Shown: positions 34,010-45,335 of the stretch, one piece after another
Layout: the number at the start of each line of letters is the position of its first letter
Numbering within the stretch: position 1 is the first letter of the stretch
Source of the DNA: Termitomyces sp. T153
Taxonomy: Eukaryota; Basidiomycota; Agaricomycetes; Agaricales; Lyophyllaceae
Direction of reading: 5' to 3'
NCBI GenBank assembly: GCA_018296165.2
Contig: JACKQL020000003.1
Coordinates: 1,054,001 to 1,118,000, forward strand
Length of the DNA stretch: 64,000 nucleotides
The notes under the pieces: generated by a model
Databases searched by the model: none
What the model was told of the DNA's origin: nothing
Seen by the model: only the letters and a program-made list of their open reading frames with translations
Translations under genes and position numbers: made by a program

Positions 34010-34829
34010 TCAAGCGAGAGTATGGAATGAAGGAGAGGAATAAGAGAAGCTTAACTCCAGGATCTATGCAGAAATTGTCAAAATTAGATAAAATGATTGT
34101 AAATCGGCGGCGCGGCCATGCTTTCCGTCGAAATGATGTCGGCTCCTCATTTCGGTCAAAGTATTGTTCGCGACGGAGCAACTTTCCTTTCCTTTCTCGA
34201 TAACTATCTCCTCTGTATAGCTACATGAATTAATACAAATCGTCTCCCACCTTTCTTGAACATTGTGTTCATTGTTCAAGCATCTGTTCCACAACCTTTG
34301 TCTACCTGTGGCAGCTGACTGACTCTAGAACGGCGCCAGCCTCGGCAAGGATACATATATCCATACTTAAAGTAATAAGCATATCTCGTTTTCTGACGCT
34401 AGAAGTAGAAGCATTCCTGACCCCGAGCACACACGCCCGTATTGTCCTGCAAGGCTTCCAAATCTCTTGCTACCTTGTTCAACCTATACTCTTGTCCGAC
34501 CTGAAGATAATGAGCATTGAGAAGTTGCATTCTTTGCCATTCATTCAGGAATGGATATCCTGACATGATCATCAAGTTCGGGATCCTTTTCGGGCGCGAA
34601 GAGTGTCGCGAATCTGTCAGAACCCTTTCCTGATGGACATGATCCATTGATGAAAAGATCCTTTCTGGTCGGCGACAACGAAGTTTACTTGGCACTTATC
34701 CTGACACTGCGCGCCATATCTCCGCAATGCCAACATTGTTATGTAGTCACTCATTCAATAATCTCTCGAATATCTCAACAGATATCTCATCCTCATCCGA
34801 GACTCTGCCGTTTCCCTTTCCCTTTCGCA
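34010..34829. other. Intergenic between UGDH and the kinase
   Basis: UGDH promoter and 3' side of the kinase gene. Minus-strand frames at 34399-34695 and 34747-34986 might be further kinase exons, but no splice path could be shown. Confidence 0.35.
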
Positions 34830-37348
34830 TCATCTCCCGAAACTCTCCGGGAGAGAATGAAACATCATTTGCCAACGTATCCGCCTGGAATCCGCTGGAA
34901 GCCCTATAGCCAATCGACGATTGACTTCCTGGATAGGCGGACGTTCCGCTGGTTGAGCAACCCAGCAAGCTTCCATCAATGACCAAATATCCTCAGTCAG
35001 CCCCCAGACGCTCCAGCTAGAGCTCGAGACGGGAGGCTGTGTTGGTCGCATACCGATAGAAACGTGCTTCACGATGGCTGCTTCGCGCGTGAGATGTGCG
35101 TATGGTAGTTCTCCAGCAAAGACCTTGTTCTCACTGTAAGGAAAGAGTTAGCTACGAGGAAAGGCTGACGCACCTCGTAAGCGACACAGGCCCGTGACCA
35201 TATATCGCTCGCGTGGGTGTTGCGTATTTCCTCGTCACTTTCTGGTTCAAACAGTTCAGGTGCCTGCCACCTGATTGTTCCCCCTTTCGACGCTGCCATG
35301 GACAACGAGCTCCATGCAAGAATCTCCTTGTCCGAGATCGAAGAGATCCCAAAGTCTGCAAGACGAGCTCTGCCTGCTTTGTTCACGAGAATATTGGCCT
35401 TTTCAACGAGGTGACGATTAGTACGATGTTCAGAAATGATGCTGGAACGGCCGGCAAACTCACTCCCTTCAGATCTCCGTGTATAATTCCATTCTTGTGC
35501 AGAAACTCTAGCCCTTGAGCAATATCATACACCTGATGGTCTAGGAGTTAGCTATAGCCTATAGGTAGTTTGATAGAGAAATGAGCACGTACCAACACGA
35601 CACGATTCGAAGTCTGGTTTCGTTTGAGATACTCACCAATATCTCCATTCTCCATCCACGGAGCGACAAATGAGACTCTTCCGTCATGAGAATATACACC
35701 ATAGAACGGTAGGAGATTGGGATGGCGCAATTGGCTCCAGAGTATCGCTTCTCTGGTGAACACCTGAAAAGACATCAATGCTATTGACGAAAACCCATGG
35801 CGCTGGCGCTTACCTTCATCAATTTACCCATATCCTCATTCTGGTACAGCCTTAGTACTTTAATGCCAACCTCTTGACCACGAAAGTGCCCTTTGTAAAC
35901 GTCACCAAAGCCTCCTGATTTTTCTGAAGTTTTGGGAATGATAACATTAGTTAACTCATATGAAGCCGGGTAGAGTCCTGATGTCGCTGCAAGCCTTTGT
36001 GTCGCGACGATGAGGTGCCTCTGAAAGGCTGGTGGGGGTTCCACTACGATATCTGAGAGCTAATCATGAAGCAGTGATGGTAAGATGACGTTAAGATCAC
36101 GAACAAAAGTACTTGCCCGTTGAAATAGATCTAACAACTTTTGAGCATTGTCTCGACAGTCGAGGAGCTTTTTGTGGCTCTGCAACGGTCAATCAGAGCT
36201 TTGACCTGCTAGTGGTGGTATTTGTATTCGAATGAAAAGACTCGATATTGTAAGAAAAGATACGAACCTTGTATTCGTCGACAACAGGTTGAACGTCGCG
36301 CTGCTGCACACTTTCAATACTGGTTAGATACACAACAGATGGCCCCGCAAGATTGTTATCATGTCGAGCTTCCCCCACTCTTTGATGGGCGACCAAAGTG
36401 TGGCGACCCTCATTTCTCGTATGATCAGTCTCGGAGGCATTATCACTGAGCAGAGTCCCGTCAGAATCCCCATTCCCCTCGCTCAACGCTGTTGACCGTG
36501 GGCGCTTTAAATCCTCTAACGCCGAAGGCAACCCTCTCGTAGCTGATGGTTGCGTGTACTCGCGAATATCAGGAATCCATATCTCTGAAGGTAGGGTAGG
36601 AAATCCGCCTCGTAAGCTGATCGGATGATGCAACGCGGCGTGGGCAAAAGATGAAACGCCGTGGCGCCGGACACGTTTCTGGATTGATTTCACGCCAGAT
36701 GGCCCCGCAAGATTGTCATCATATCGAGTTTCAAACTGCGTTTGATGGGCGGCCGAAGTATGGCGACTGTTCTCGATCTCACTGGGCATAGGCCTGTCAG
36801 AATCCTCATTCCTCTCGCCCAACGCTGTTTAACCATGGGCGCTTCAAGTCCTTGACTTTGCCTAACGCCGTGAGCAACTCCGTTCTTCTGCGAGGTCGCA
36901 TGGGAGCGTCAACATCAGGAATAAGTTCCTTTGAAGTTACAGTAAGAGATATAGTTGGTGAGTCCAAGTCCAATCGTCGAGACCCTTTGTCTGGGCCAAT
37001 CCTGCGGGCTACTGAGGTATTTTGGTGCTGAACATTGTCTTCGTCGCCAAGACTGAGGTTCAGAAGGATAGCGGAAGGGGCTGGGACAGCAGTTTGTACG
37101 TCGCGGTAGAGTTCAGGCTGGACGCCATCAATATTGCTTACATTTGATGGCCCCGCAAGGTTGTCATCATCTCGACCTTCATCCTCCCTTTGATGGGTGG
37201 CAGAGATACGGGAACACTTATTTCTCGTATTCTCGGTTTCATTGGTACTGTTACTGGGTATAGGCACGTCAGAATCCTCATTCTCCTCGCCCAACGCTGT
37301 TGACCGTGGGCGCTTGAAGTTTTCAAGCTTGCCTAACGCCGAAGGCAA
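34830..37348 (-). CDS. TKL-like protein kinase with repeated N-terminal region (5' end unresolved, one frameshift)
   Basis: The kinase domain reads, N to C: GGFGDVYKG (glycine loop), VGIKVL (ATP-binding Lys), LRHPNLLPFYGV, HGDLKG (catalytic loop with Gly in place of the HRD Arg), ARLADFGIS, WQAPELF and ACWVAQPAERPPI. It ends LPESFGR at TGA 34830. This pattern matches the tyrosine-kinase-like kinases that are expanded in mushroom fungi. Upstream is a helical stretch (SHKKLLDCRDNAQKLLDLFQ). Before that come three degenerate repeats of about 100-150 codons with the signature LKRPRSTALGE-NEDSD...ETENTRN...DNLAGPS. The second repeat has one extra base near 36826-36829 that shifts the frame. Exons upstream as far as ATG 37896 (MSQKSPDN..., FENLVTFFPKNL) may belong. 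A GC-AG intron lies at 36060-36116. Confidence 0.65.
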
Positions 37349-38408
37349 CCTTCTCGCTGTAGCTGATGATCGTGTGTCCTCATAAGGTTGGGTAGGAGCG
37401 CCGACCGGACCGAGAGACTCTGAAGAGGGAGTCTCGATGACAGGGACGTCACGCTCATTGCTGATAGAGGCTGTATAGTGGTAAGAGCCAGGGTACGACG
37501 ATCGAGAGCAAGGTAGTAAGTTTTTTTACCAAGTAGAAGGATGTCGGATATGACTCCTCGAGCTCCGCGAAAGGAATGTTTGTGTTGTATTTTGATACCA
37601 GGCCAAGAAGGATGTGTCTCGTGGGGTCTTCATAATAGTATGGCATGTCCTCTAAAGAAGGCAAAAGATTTTTTGGAAAGAAAGTAACAAGGTTTTCGAA
37701 GCTGGCTGCCATACGTGTTCGGCATTTTGATTGGAAAACAAATTGGATCCTGAAGAAAAACCAGTGTTAGAAAACTCATTCTGTAGAAATCACAATCCAG
37801 ACCTAGGTTATCAGAATAGCTTGTTGCGTCTTCGGCCGACTGGGCGAGGTCTGCGTTGCATTTGTCTAAAGTATTATCCGGTGACTTCTGCGACATTACC
37901 AATAGCCCTTCGTCGGCGTGGAGTAATCCAAAACTTCGGCTTCTGGATTATTGCTTCCAATGCTTGCGGAGGTGTTGGAGATGAACATTAGGAGGACAGG
38001 TACACAAGACCACGGCTTGATGGGAGGATTGCGTTGTCAATTCGAAGAAAAACGCTCAAGAAAGTTCATTGATTATCTCATCTATAGTATTGTTACCAGG
38101 TCGTTGACCATCAGGTCATTGATGGAAGTAGAAGTCAGGCTCCTCGATCAGCTCCTCAGGGAAGACGCGAGTCGATGGCAAGTTGGATTATAGCCGTCAA
38201 ATAATCATATAATGGTCGTCAGGCCATGTGCTGTTCAACCGGCCCGGGACACAGTTACATCAGAAACCACTGCAATTGCTGTAACAGCTGGGAAATTCCA
38301 TGAGTACCGTTACGCAGCTGTCAATAAGATGGGAAATTACTGTCAATCATTGAATTAGACCCCCATCTACTTCTAGCAGCTCATCTCGTAAGAATCCAAC
38401 CCGAATCC
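37349..38408. other. Possible kinase 5' exons and divergent promoter
   Basis: Minus-strand coding-like pieces at 37896-37790 and 37690-37530 (MSQKSPDNTLDKCNADLAQS and PYYYEDPTRHILLGL) probably form the 5' end of the kinase gene or a separate small gene; I could not join them in frame to the repeat region. The remaining 500 nt separates this from the divergent coiled-coil gene. Confidence 0.35.
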
Positions 38409-40815
38409 ATGCCGCTAATGATAAGGTCTGTCTCCAACGAGCTGCATACTGATGAGTTTGAGTAGGGCTTGTACTAATAGTCAGCAGACAGCTCTTGTCT
38501 CGAGGAACGATTCACCAGACTAGTCCTACACCGTCTGTGACCTCAGAGACATCTGAAGTGCGCGAAACGGAATACACGCTCTCCGAAGCGCAGCGTGACC
38601 ACATCTTCCAAGAGAGCCTGCGTGACTTCTGGCGCAAGTTTGAAGCAGAGGAAGAAGCCCGGTCAGTTGGAGAGCGAACACGGGAGGATGAATTTGGGCG
38701 TACGAGAGAAGAAATGGGTGCTATCTTCCGCAAAAACCAACGACGGCAAGAAGAGCTGTACAAAGAAACCAGCGCACTTCTAGAAGAAAGATCTAAAAAA
38801 GCTGATGCAGCACGGGAAGCCATATTTGCTCAGGGACAGACAGACCGTGCACGCGCTTTTGGAATTGATCACGAGATGCGTGGTAAGCGAGCAGAGTGGT
38901 ATAATGCAGCGCGACAGGAGCTGGTGGGCGACGGTCGTCAGAGACTGAAAGACAAATGTGCCGTTCTCAATGCTGCCTTGATGGAACAATTTGAGAGACT
39001 GATGAAAAGCCATGCGCCGAGGAACAGCCAAGCAGCCGTGACAGTGTGAGCGTTCGTCACCGAATTGCAATTTCACTCATCTCTTTGCCTTCCATCCAGG
39101 GAACCCGTGTATCCTTGGCGAACACTCACCTCATCACCACCTTTGTCAGTAGCTGGGAGTAGGAACTCTTCTCCAACTCGTGTCACCGTTAACTCGATTC
39201 AGCCAGGGTTGGCGAGCACTAATCTGTCAGACGACCATGCTATTCTCTCCTTAGGCAACCCCCGAAAATTGCCTCCATTGAGACAGACTCTGTCTACTGT
39301 GACCCCTTCCTCATATCATGTACTAGCTGCAATTACTTCAGGCCCTCACAGTCCCCTCAATCCAACAATACAACCAACATCTACCGAGTCTTGTGATCAA
39401 CAGGAGAAACCTCTCCATTCTCTCACTGAACAAGGCGATCCTAAGGGGAACACTAATGAATCATACCAAGTTGTAGACGACGATTTTTACATATGCTTTA
39501 CGCACTCCCAAAAACAGCGGCAAGAAACATTCTTAAAGGATGAAAGCGAAAGGGAGCGTCAATTTCAGGCGTCAGAAGCTGCATGGGAAAATAGGCAGTC
39601 ACAACGCAGCAGTACCTTTGAGCGAAAAAAAACGCGATGGTCTCGAAAGTCGCTGCGGTTGAAGGAGTCACAGACGAGGCAATTCCATGGTCGAGAAGAA
39701 GAACGATCGAGGGGAAACGTTCGACGTTCAACTGCCTTCAAGACTTCCCAGGAGCAATATTCCCAGGTATTCGACATGTCACTGTCGCACATCATAAAAC
39801 AAGCCGAGGCAGAGGTAGATTTAGAGGAGGTTTGGTTCAAATGTCAGAAGGGCATGCTATTGGCGTTGTACAAAAGTCAAGCCAATCAACTCGCTGACGC
39901 GAACCACCGTCAACTCACCTCTTCCTATGCTACAATGTTGTCAACTTGGTTACTGGATTCTATTGAATGTGTTATGGGACGTCTTTCAATGTATGAAGAT
40001 CAGGACCATGAGGGTCCTGAACACGTTGCAGTTCCAGTGGCAGAATACATGGAAGAAAACTGGGAGACACGAATGTCTTTTTCGCCGGAGGCGTGGGGGT
40101 TTGGCTTGATTGGGACACCTTGTTTCACGCCGTCGTCAGTACCTGAGTCTGCGGTGCCTGAATCGTTTCGGAGGGCAAGACGGTGGCATCGGCCTATTGG
40201 GAGGGATCGTGATGCGAGTTTTGTGAGTTGTTCCAGCATCCACTAAATCTTCTCTTGAAACACTAAACATAAGAACAGACACCATCTGCAATGTTCAGAG
40301 CAGGTGCTTTCGTTCAAAATGCACTTCCCATACCCCACATTGCAGTTAGTGCCAACAGCAACACACCTCAACGGATCGGTGGGCAAAGGAGGATGCACGG
40401 AGAGTTTGAGGAGTCACAGGAGCTCAGAGCCAAAGCTTTCGAGGAAGGTGCAAATGAGCGGGACTGTATTCACACAATCAACGAGGCCAAACGCGGGGGC
40501 GAGTTTGCGAAGGCCCAACAGAAGCGCAAGGAGGACTTCGACGAGGCCGAGGAATCACGCGAGTCTGAATTCCAGGATGATCAGGAGCGTCGTGAATTCG
40601 AATTTCAGGCTAATGAACTTAAACGAGAAGAGGATTTCCTCCGAGATGAGATGGAAAGAAATGTTCAAGCGAGGAAGGCACAAGAAGATCGGGAGGAACG
40701 ATTTCAATCGACGATGTCAACGCTGCAAAGAAATTGTGTTGAGGCGAATGAACGGCGATTGGAGGAATTAGAAGCATGGGGCCAGGAGTTGATGAAGAGT
40801 AGAGAACAAATATGA
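38409..40815 (+). CDS. Coiled-coil protein with three hendecad-repeat blocks, four exons, unknown function
   Basis: Exons 38409-38425, 38485-39045, 39100-40222 and 40279-40815 join in phase to 746 codons, 745 residues. Introns of 59, 54 and 56 nt have GTCTGT/CAG, GTGAGC/CAG and GTGAGT/CAG borders; the first has TACTAAT as branch site. Three charged helical blocks are visible, at about residues 40-185, 320-480 and 605-745. Each has an 11-residue period with aromatic and E..RE positions, for example FDEAEESRESE, FQDDQERREFE, FQANELKREED. Between blocks 1 and 2 lies a Ser/Thr/Pro-rich linker. Without splicing it looks like three separate ORFs. No enzymatic motif, signal peptide or membrane segment was found. 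The period suggests a long right-handed or straight coiled coil. Function unknown. Confidence 0.75.
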
Positions 40816-41305
40816 GAAAGGCTTCTACAGGGTTTTTGTGTTGAATCGTCATGGTGAACATCTAATCCAGTTGAGCTGGGATGATAGCACGCGACATTCA
40901 AGTTCGAGAAGTGATGAAATGACACCTGACCGTGACTGAGCGATCCCGAAATGTTCCTCAAAAAATTGTTGTTAGATAGCTCAGAACTGAAATTTCAGAA
41001 GCGATGAGAAGTGGACAGTGCCACCATGATTATCGTTCAACTCTTTCAAATGGCGAATAAGTACATCACCGAGCTATCGAAGATGATCATTCTATCAGGG
41101 GAAAAAACCTTCTGATATGACAATCACAATAGCAGTAACTTGATTTGAACAAGTAATGATGCGAAATGGTATTATTTGGTTTTGTTTATCTTAAAGACTC
41201 AACCAAATTATGCCAAATCAACAAGTTTAAGGGCTCCAAAATCCACTCAATTCCACACTATTGTATATTGTACCGATAGATTGTTTTAGATTAATTTAAA
41301 ATATA
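40816..41305. other. Host sequence before the transposon block
   Basis: No gene seen. CpG is present up to about 41274 and then becomes rare. TA at 41304-41305 is the likely target dinucleotide of the Tc1-family end that follows. Confidence 0.45.
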
Positions 41306-41537
41306 CAGTGGCTAAAAAACTGTCCCAATGTTTTATACTTTTTGAAAGATGACATTGGCATGAAGGATTGGAAGTATTTAAAATTCTGGTTAAATCATGT
41401 AAAATAATATGGCATCATAGCTACAAATTGCATTTTAGTTTATGTAATTCAAATCAAAACTGATGGAGTAATAGTCATTTTCAAATATTCACTCATTGGA
41501 ACAGTTTTTTGAGCATCTCTAATTTTGCAGATTTATT
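41306..41537 (+). repeat. Left terminal inverted repeat of the Tc1-like element (or a related MITE)
   Basis: Inverse of 62488-62702 along its length. Its two ends carry the same motif in opposite orientation (AAAAACTGTCCCAATG at the outer end, CATTGGAACAGTTTTTT at the inner end). The segment could therefore itself be a short non-autonomous copy of about 215 bp. Confidence 0.75.
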
Positions 41538-41819
41538 CCCGCTACTTTGTAGTGGGTTTCTACCATTCGATGAATAAACACCTAACGCTGTTTTTTTTTT
41601 TTTCACATCACGTGTGTTTCCCACACCCTCTATTCGGTGTTTGTATCAGCCTCTTGTTGATTTTTTGGTCCATTGTGAATATGAACACAGTCTCGTCTCA
41701 GTATCCCTATCTTTTTTGTTTCATTGTGAATATGAACACAGTCTCATCTTAGTATCTATGTTCATCACTGTCTCTTCTTTTTAAAACTTCTGTCTTTCAT
41801 TTCTACATTTATCTTTGAT

Positions 41820-43023
41820 ATGCCCCAAACACATAATGACGACAATACCCCAGTACCTAAATTGCCTCATTGTTCTCTGTTGTCTTTTGTGGATGGTGAT
41901 TTGACTCTCATGGCTGCAGACTTGTATTGGGTTGTTCACTCTGGTTTTCTCTCCCTACATTCCCTCATTTTCCGCGATATATGGCTCAATTGTCACTACC
42001 CCAGCTCCAGTACCCTTATCATTCGTTTTCACTCTGTGTCCATCAATGATCTTGTCCATTTCATCAATATCCTCTATGGATCACCAAGGTACTGACTCAT
42101 TCATCTGCTACGCAGTCGAATTTCTCATACCACTTTCCCAAGCCCCTTTTTATGTGACTTAAAAGATGACAACAGCCGAGATAGAATCACTGTTACATAT
42201 GGCCTCCATGTTTGATCACCCTCAAATTGTGGATGCTGTCCATAAACATGTGCATGCAGTTTACCCTGCACAGTTGTCTAGTTGGGAATGTTGTCAAAAC
42301 AATCTGCTCATCCACATAACCCTTGCTCGTGGGTCCAAAATTGATCTCATACCTATTGTTGTTTCTTATGGATTGCATGGCTGTTTGCCAGCTTTGTATT
42401 ATCGCATGTGCGAGTGATATACTTTGGTATGTATCCACAATTCTCTTTTTATTTTGCATTGGTTCATGCTACATTACAAGACTGAAATTAAACGTGGAAT
42501 CTTATGAGAACCTGATGGTGAAATTGCTATATTGTCATTAAAGGACCAGGTACAATGTCTTGTTGGGTGCAAGGCCCTCCTATCCACTGAATTCTATGTC
42601 TGGGGCTGGTCCCAGTCATATGTCAAATTCTTTCATTGTCATTCTCCTCAATTATGTGATGACTTGCATGCAAACATCAATGCACAGTTGTTTGACATCT
42701 CCCACTACTCTCCCGTCTCCAGAGTTTGTGTACTTTTAGACTGGAATGACAAATGGGACAAACATCTTTGTCATTCTTGCTGTATGATCTGTAGACAGAC
42801 TCTTCGGTCCAGGAGACGCGAGATTTGGAACAAACTTGCCATGTTCCTTGGTTTCAAGGATTGGTCAGTTTTGATGTCTGAAGAGTTACAGGTATGTATC
42901 AAATTCTCAACTCAATATGCTCATGTTCTGACTACTATTAGCCTCATGTGTATGGACTGTGTTCCTTCAGTTACGTCAAGTAGTTTCTTTTTTTTTTCTT
43001 TTCTTTCCTTAATTTTCTTCTGA
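41820..43023 (+). pseudogene. BTB/POZ-domain protein gene, degenerate, inside the Helitron
   Basis: Exon-like pieces: 41820-42083 (DGDLTLMAADLYWVVHSGFLS and IFRDIWL, the start of a BTB fold; SINDLVHFINILYG), 42166-42415 (TTAEIESLLHMASMFDHPQI) and 42540-42990 (VQCLVGCKALLSTEF; CHSCCMICRQTLRSRRREIW). The order and motifs match the BTB-domain proteins that are numerous in mushroom fungi, including the C-terminal Cys-rich part. I could not join exon 1 to exon 2 in frame, and the reading is interrupted at several places, so it is treated as a pseudogene. It lies immediately upstream of the Rep gene on the same strand, suggesting capture and transport by the Helitron. Confidence 0.6.
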
Positions 43024-43114
43024 TTCGTATTATGGCTGACATACACGGCTGACATACAGTTTTATATGTTCACACCCTCTGTCCACTGGATGCTCATATT
43101 TAGTATCCCCCACT

Positions 43115-45335
43115 ATGCTCTTGAGAAGTGAACTGTTCACATTAGCTGCTAACCATAGTATATCAGTTGCAGGGCCCACTCAGGACGTCCTTTCAGTATT
43201 ATTGCATCATACATATCATGGACACTACATTGGCACTGCTGGTTTTGAAGGTTGTGTTAACATGGTGGATAATGTTGCCACTGCATGCGAACATTGTATG
43301 GATGACAGTGAAGACATTGTTTTATATCTTTTCTGTATTATCACTCCCACCATGAAAATTGGTGCTTTAAAAGAGTTGCTGAAATCACACAATGTAGCTT
43401 TTGAAGATTGATGTTCTTTGCATCAGCTTCATTCAGTTGCTAAGTGACACTCATATGGTTTGTCTAAGGGAAAGTTTACTGTTGACTGCAGTTCCAACTC
43501 CATGCATTTCTTAGATGCACATTCCAAAGCCATTCATGCTAATTGGCCCAGCATGGCTTCAAGGCAGCAGAAAGATAAACTTATCAGCTTGTTTTGCAAA
43601 GAAACATCCAGCAATGCATTGCAATGCTATGCTTGTGCTGCTTGTTTGCGTGACAAGTTTGTGCATGATATGACATGTGTACCAAGTATGTCTGTTGATT
43701 TGGATGCCCTGCATTATCCTGGTTGTAAAGTGGACTATGCATGTTCACAACAGTTTCCCTCCATGAATATAAAGATCAATGCTGTTTCAATGTGTGATTC
43801 TAATTGCGGGAGTGGTTCAACTGATTTTGATACAAGTGTTAATGTTGAAGAAGATTATTTTCTCGATGATTACTCACATCTGTTACCCTATCAATGTGGA
43901 CCTCTTCAAGATATATTGTTGGATCCTGCTGGGGTGATAGAGCAAGGGACCAATATCTATGATTTGTGCCTGTGTCAGGAGTGTTTGGGTGCTATCAAGA
44001 GAAGAAAACTACCCAAGTATGCCCTGGCCAACAGGCTGTTCTTGGGCGAGATCCCTGATGTATTGTGAAATTTGACACAAATAGAACAATCCATCATTTA
44101 TTTATGCAGGGCAAAGAACTGGATTGTTCAGCTCCCAGACCAAGAAAACAATAATGACATACCTGGTAAACAAAAAGGTATGCATGGACATACCATTATC
44201 TATCCACAAGATCCTGGTCCTATTGCAAGAATGCTTCCCCCTACTATTGACAAAATTGTGGCTCTGATATGTGTTATGTTTGTCAGTTCAATGCCACCAT
44301 CTGTGACTTGGCTCAAAAAAAATGTGTCCCCATTAGTCGCTTGTGCAGATCGAATAAAAGCTGCCCTGTATTGGTTGAAATTGAATAACCCCCTTTATCG
44401 CTCTATTGAAATCAGTCAAGAACACCTGAATGAACTCAATAGACTTCCATTTTTACCTTATCACATTGAATGTATTCAACCTGGGACACACTGCCATGAT
44501 CTGACTGATTGTTATGATCTCCATTCATCAAATAGTGATGTTATCCAAAAATCGTCCGACATTGAATTTGAAAATGTATTATTGTTGAATGTAGACGGAA
44601 TTGTCAGTAGTCATGAGTTAAAAGCAGTGGCTATGCAACATGTGTGGGAGCGTAAAGAGGCTTACATGCAGATCCCCCATGGTCCTGTACCCGTGAACGA
44701 GTTTGACAACCCACTGCTATTCCCAATGATGTATCCTACTCTTTTCCCTTATGGATTAGGAGGATTCGAAGATCCCAATCATTCTGTCAGCTTATCATTT
44801 AAAATGCATGTGCAGTATCTATTTGCACTACATGATGCTTGGTTTTGTGAGCATCACAGTTTTATGTTTACAGCATTCAACATACTACAGTGTCGAGCGA
44901 TTCTTCTGCATACCAGTTTGAAAGTCTGTAAGTCCAATTTTGATGAAATAGCACAGCAATTTGGAACCATAGGGCTCGCTTGTGTAGAACGTGTCTCTGT
45001 GTGGGTACGCAAAGGTGATCTTGTTACAGCACAGGATGATGAAGAAAGACAAGTAATTCAGTTAATGAAAGAAGTTTCCATTATCACATCTCACATACCC
45101 AGCTCTTCAGTGGCATGTGTATCTATGTACAATGAAATACGAGGTCTGATGATGCATTTGGGGATGCCATCTTTTTATATTACCATAAATTCTGCCGATG
45201 TTTATAATCCTGTCCTGAAATTTATAGCAGGATCAGACATTGACATGGACAATTTAATGTCTGATGATGTTCCTAGATTCTGTGAGCAATCTATACTGGT
45301 TGCCCGCAATCCCATTGTTGCAGCCAAATGGGATG
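43115..45335 (+). pseudogene. Helitron replication initiator (Rep) N-terminal and Rep region, truncated
   Basis: Pieces 43115-43408 (LLRSELFTLAANHSISV), 43460-44065 and 44072-45335 read as one decayed gene. Typical blocks are LPKYALANRLFLGEIPDVL, then LTQIEQSIIYLCRAKNW (the conserved domain upstream of Rep in fungal Helitrons), FPMMYPTLFPYGLGGF, FNILQCRAILLHTSLK, YNEIRGLMMHLGMPSFYITI and SADVYNPVLKFIAGSDID. The family usually has His where DVYNP has Tyr, another C-to-T type change. A stop at 44066-44068 separates two long frames. The copy ends at VARNPIVAAKW, so the SF1 helicase domain is absent. Rep enzymes nick and join DNA in rolling-circle transposition; this one is not functional. Confidence 0.75.

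Larger units (their letters stand above)
41538..45335 (+). mobile_element. Truncated Helitron carrying a BTB-domain gene
   Basis: Begins TCCCGCTAC-TTT-GTAGTGGG, a TC start followed at once by an imperfect hairpin, right after a T-rich target. It carries a BTB gene and then a Helitron Rep N-terminal gene on the same strand. The helicase half and the 3' end are missing; at about 45335 the sequence switches to a minus-strand copia fragment. A direct repeat of about 33 nt (gtgaatatgaacacagtct core) lies at about 41672-41757. Confidence 0.55.
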
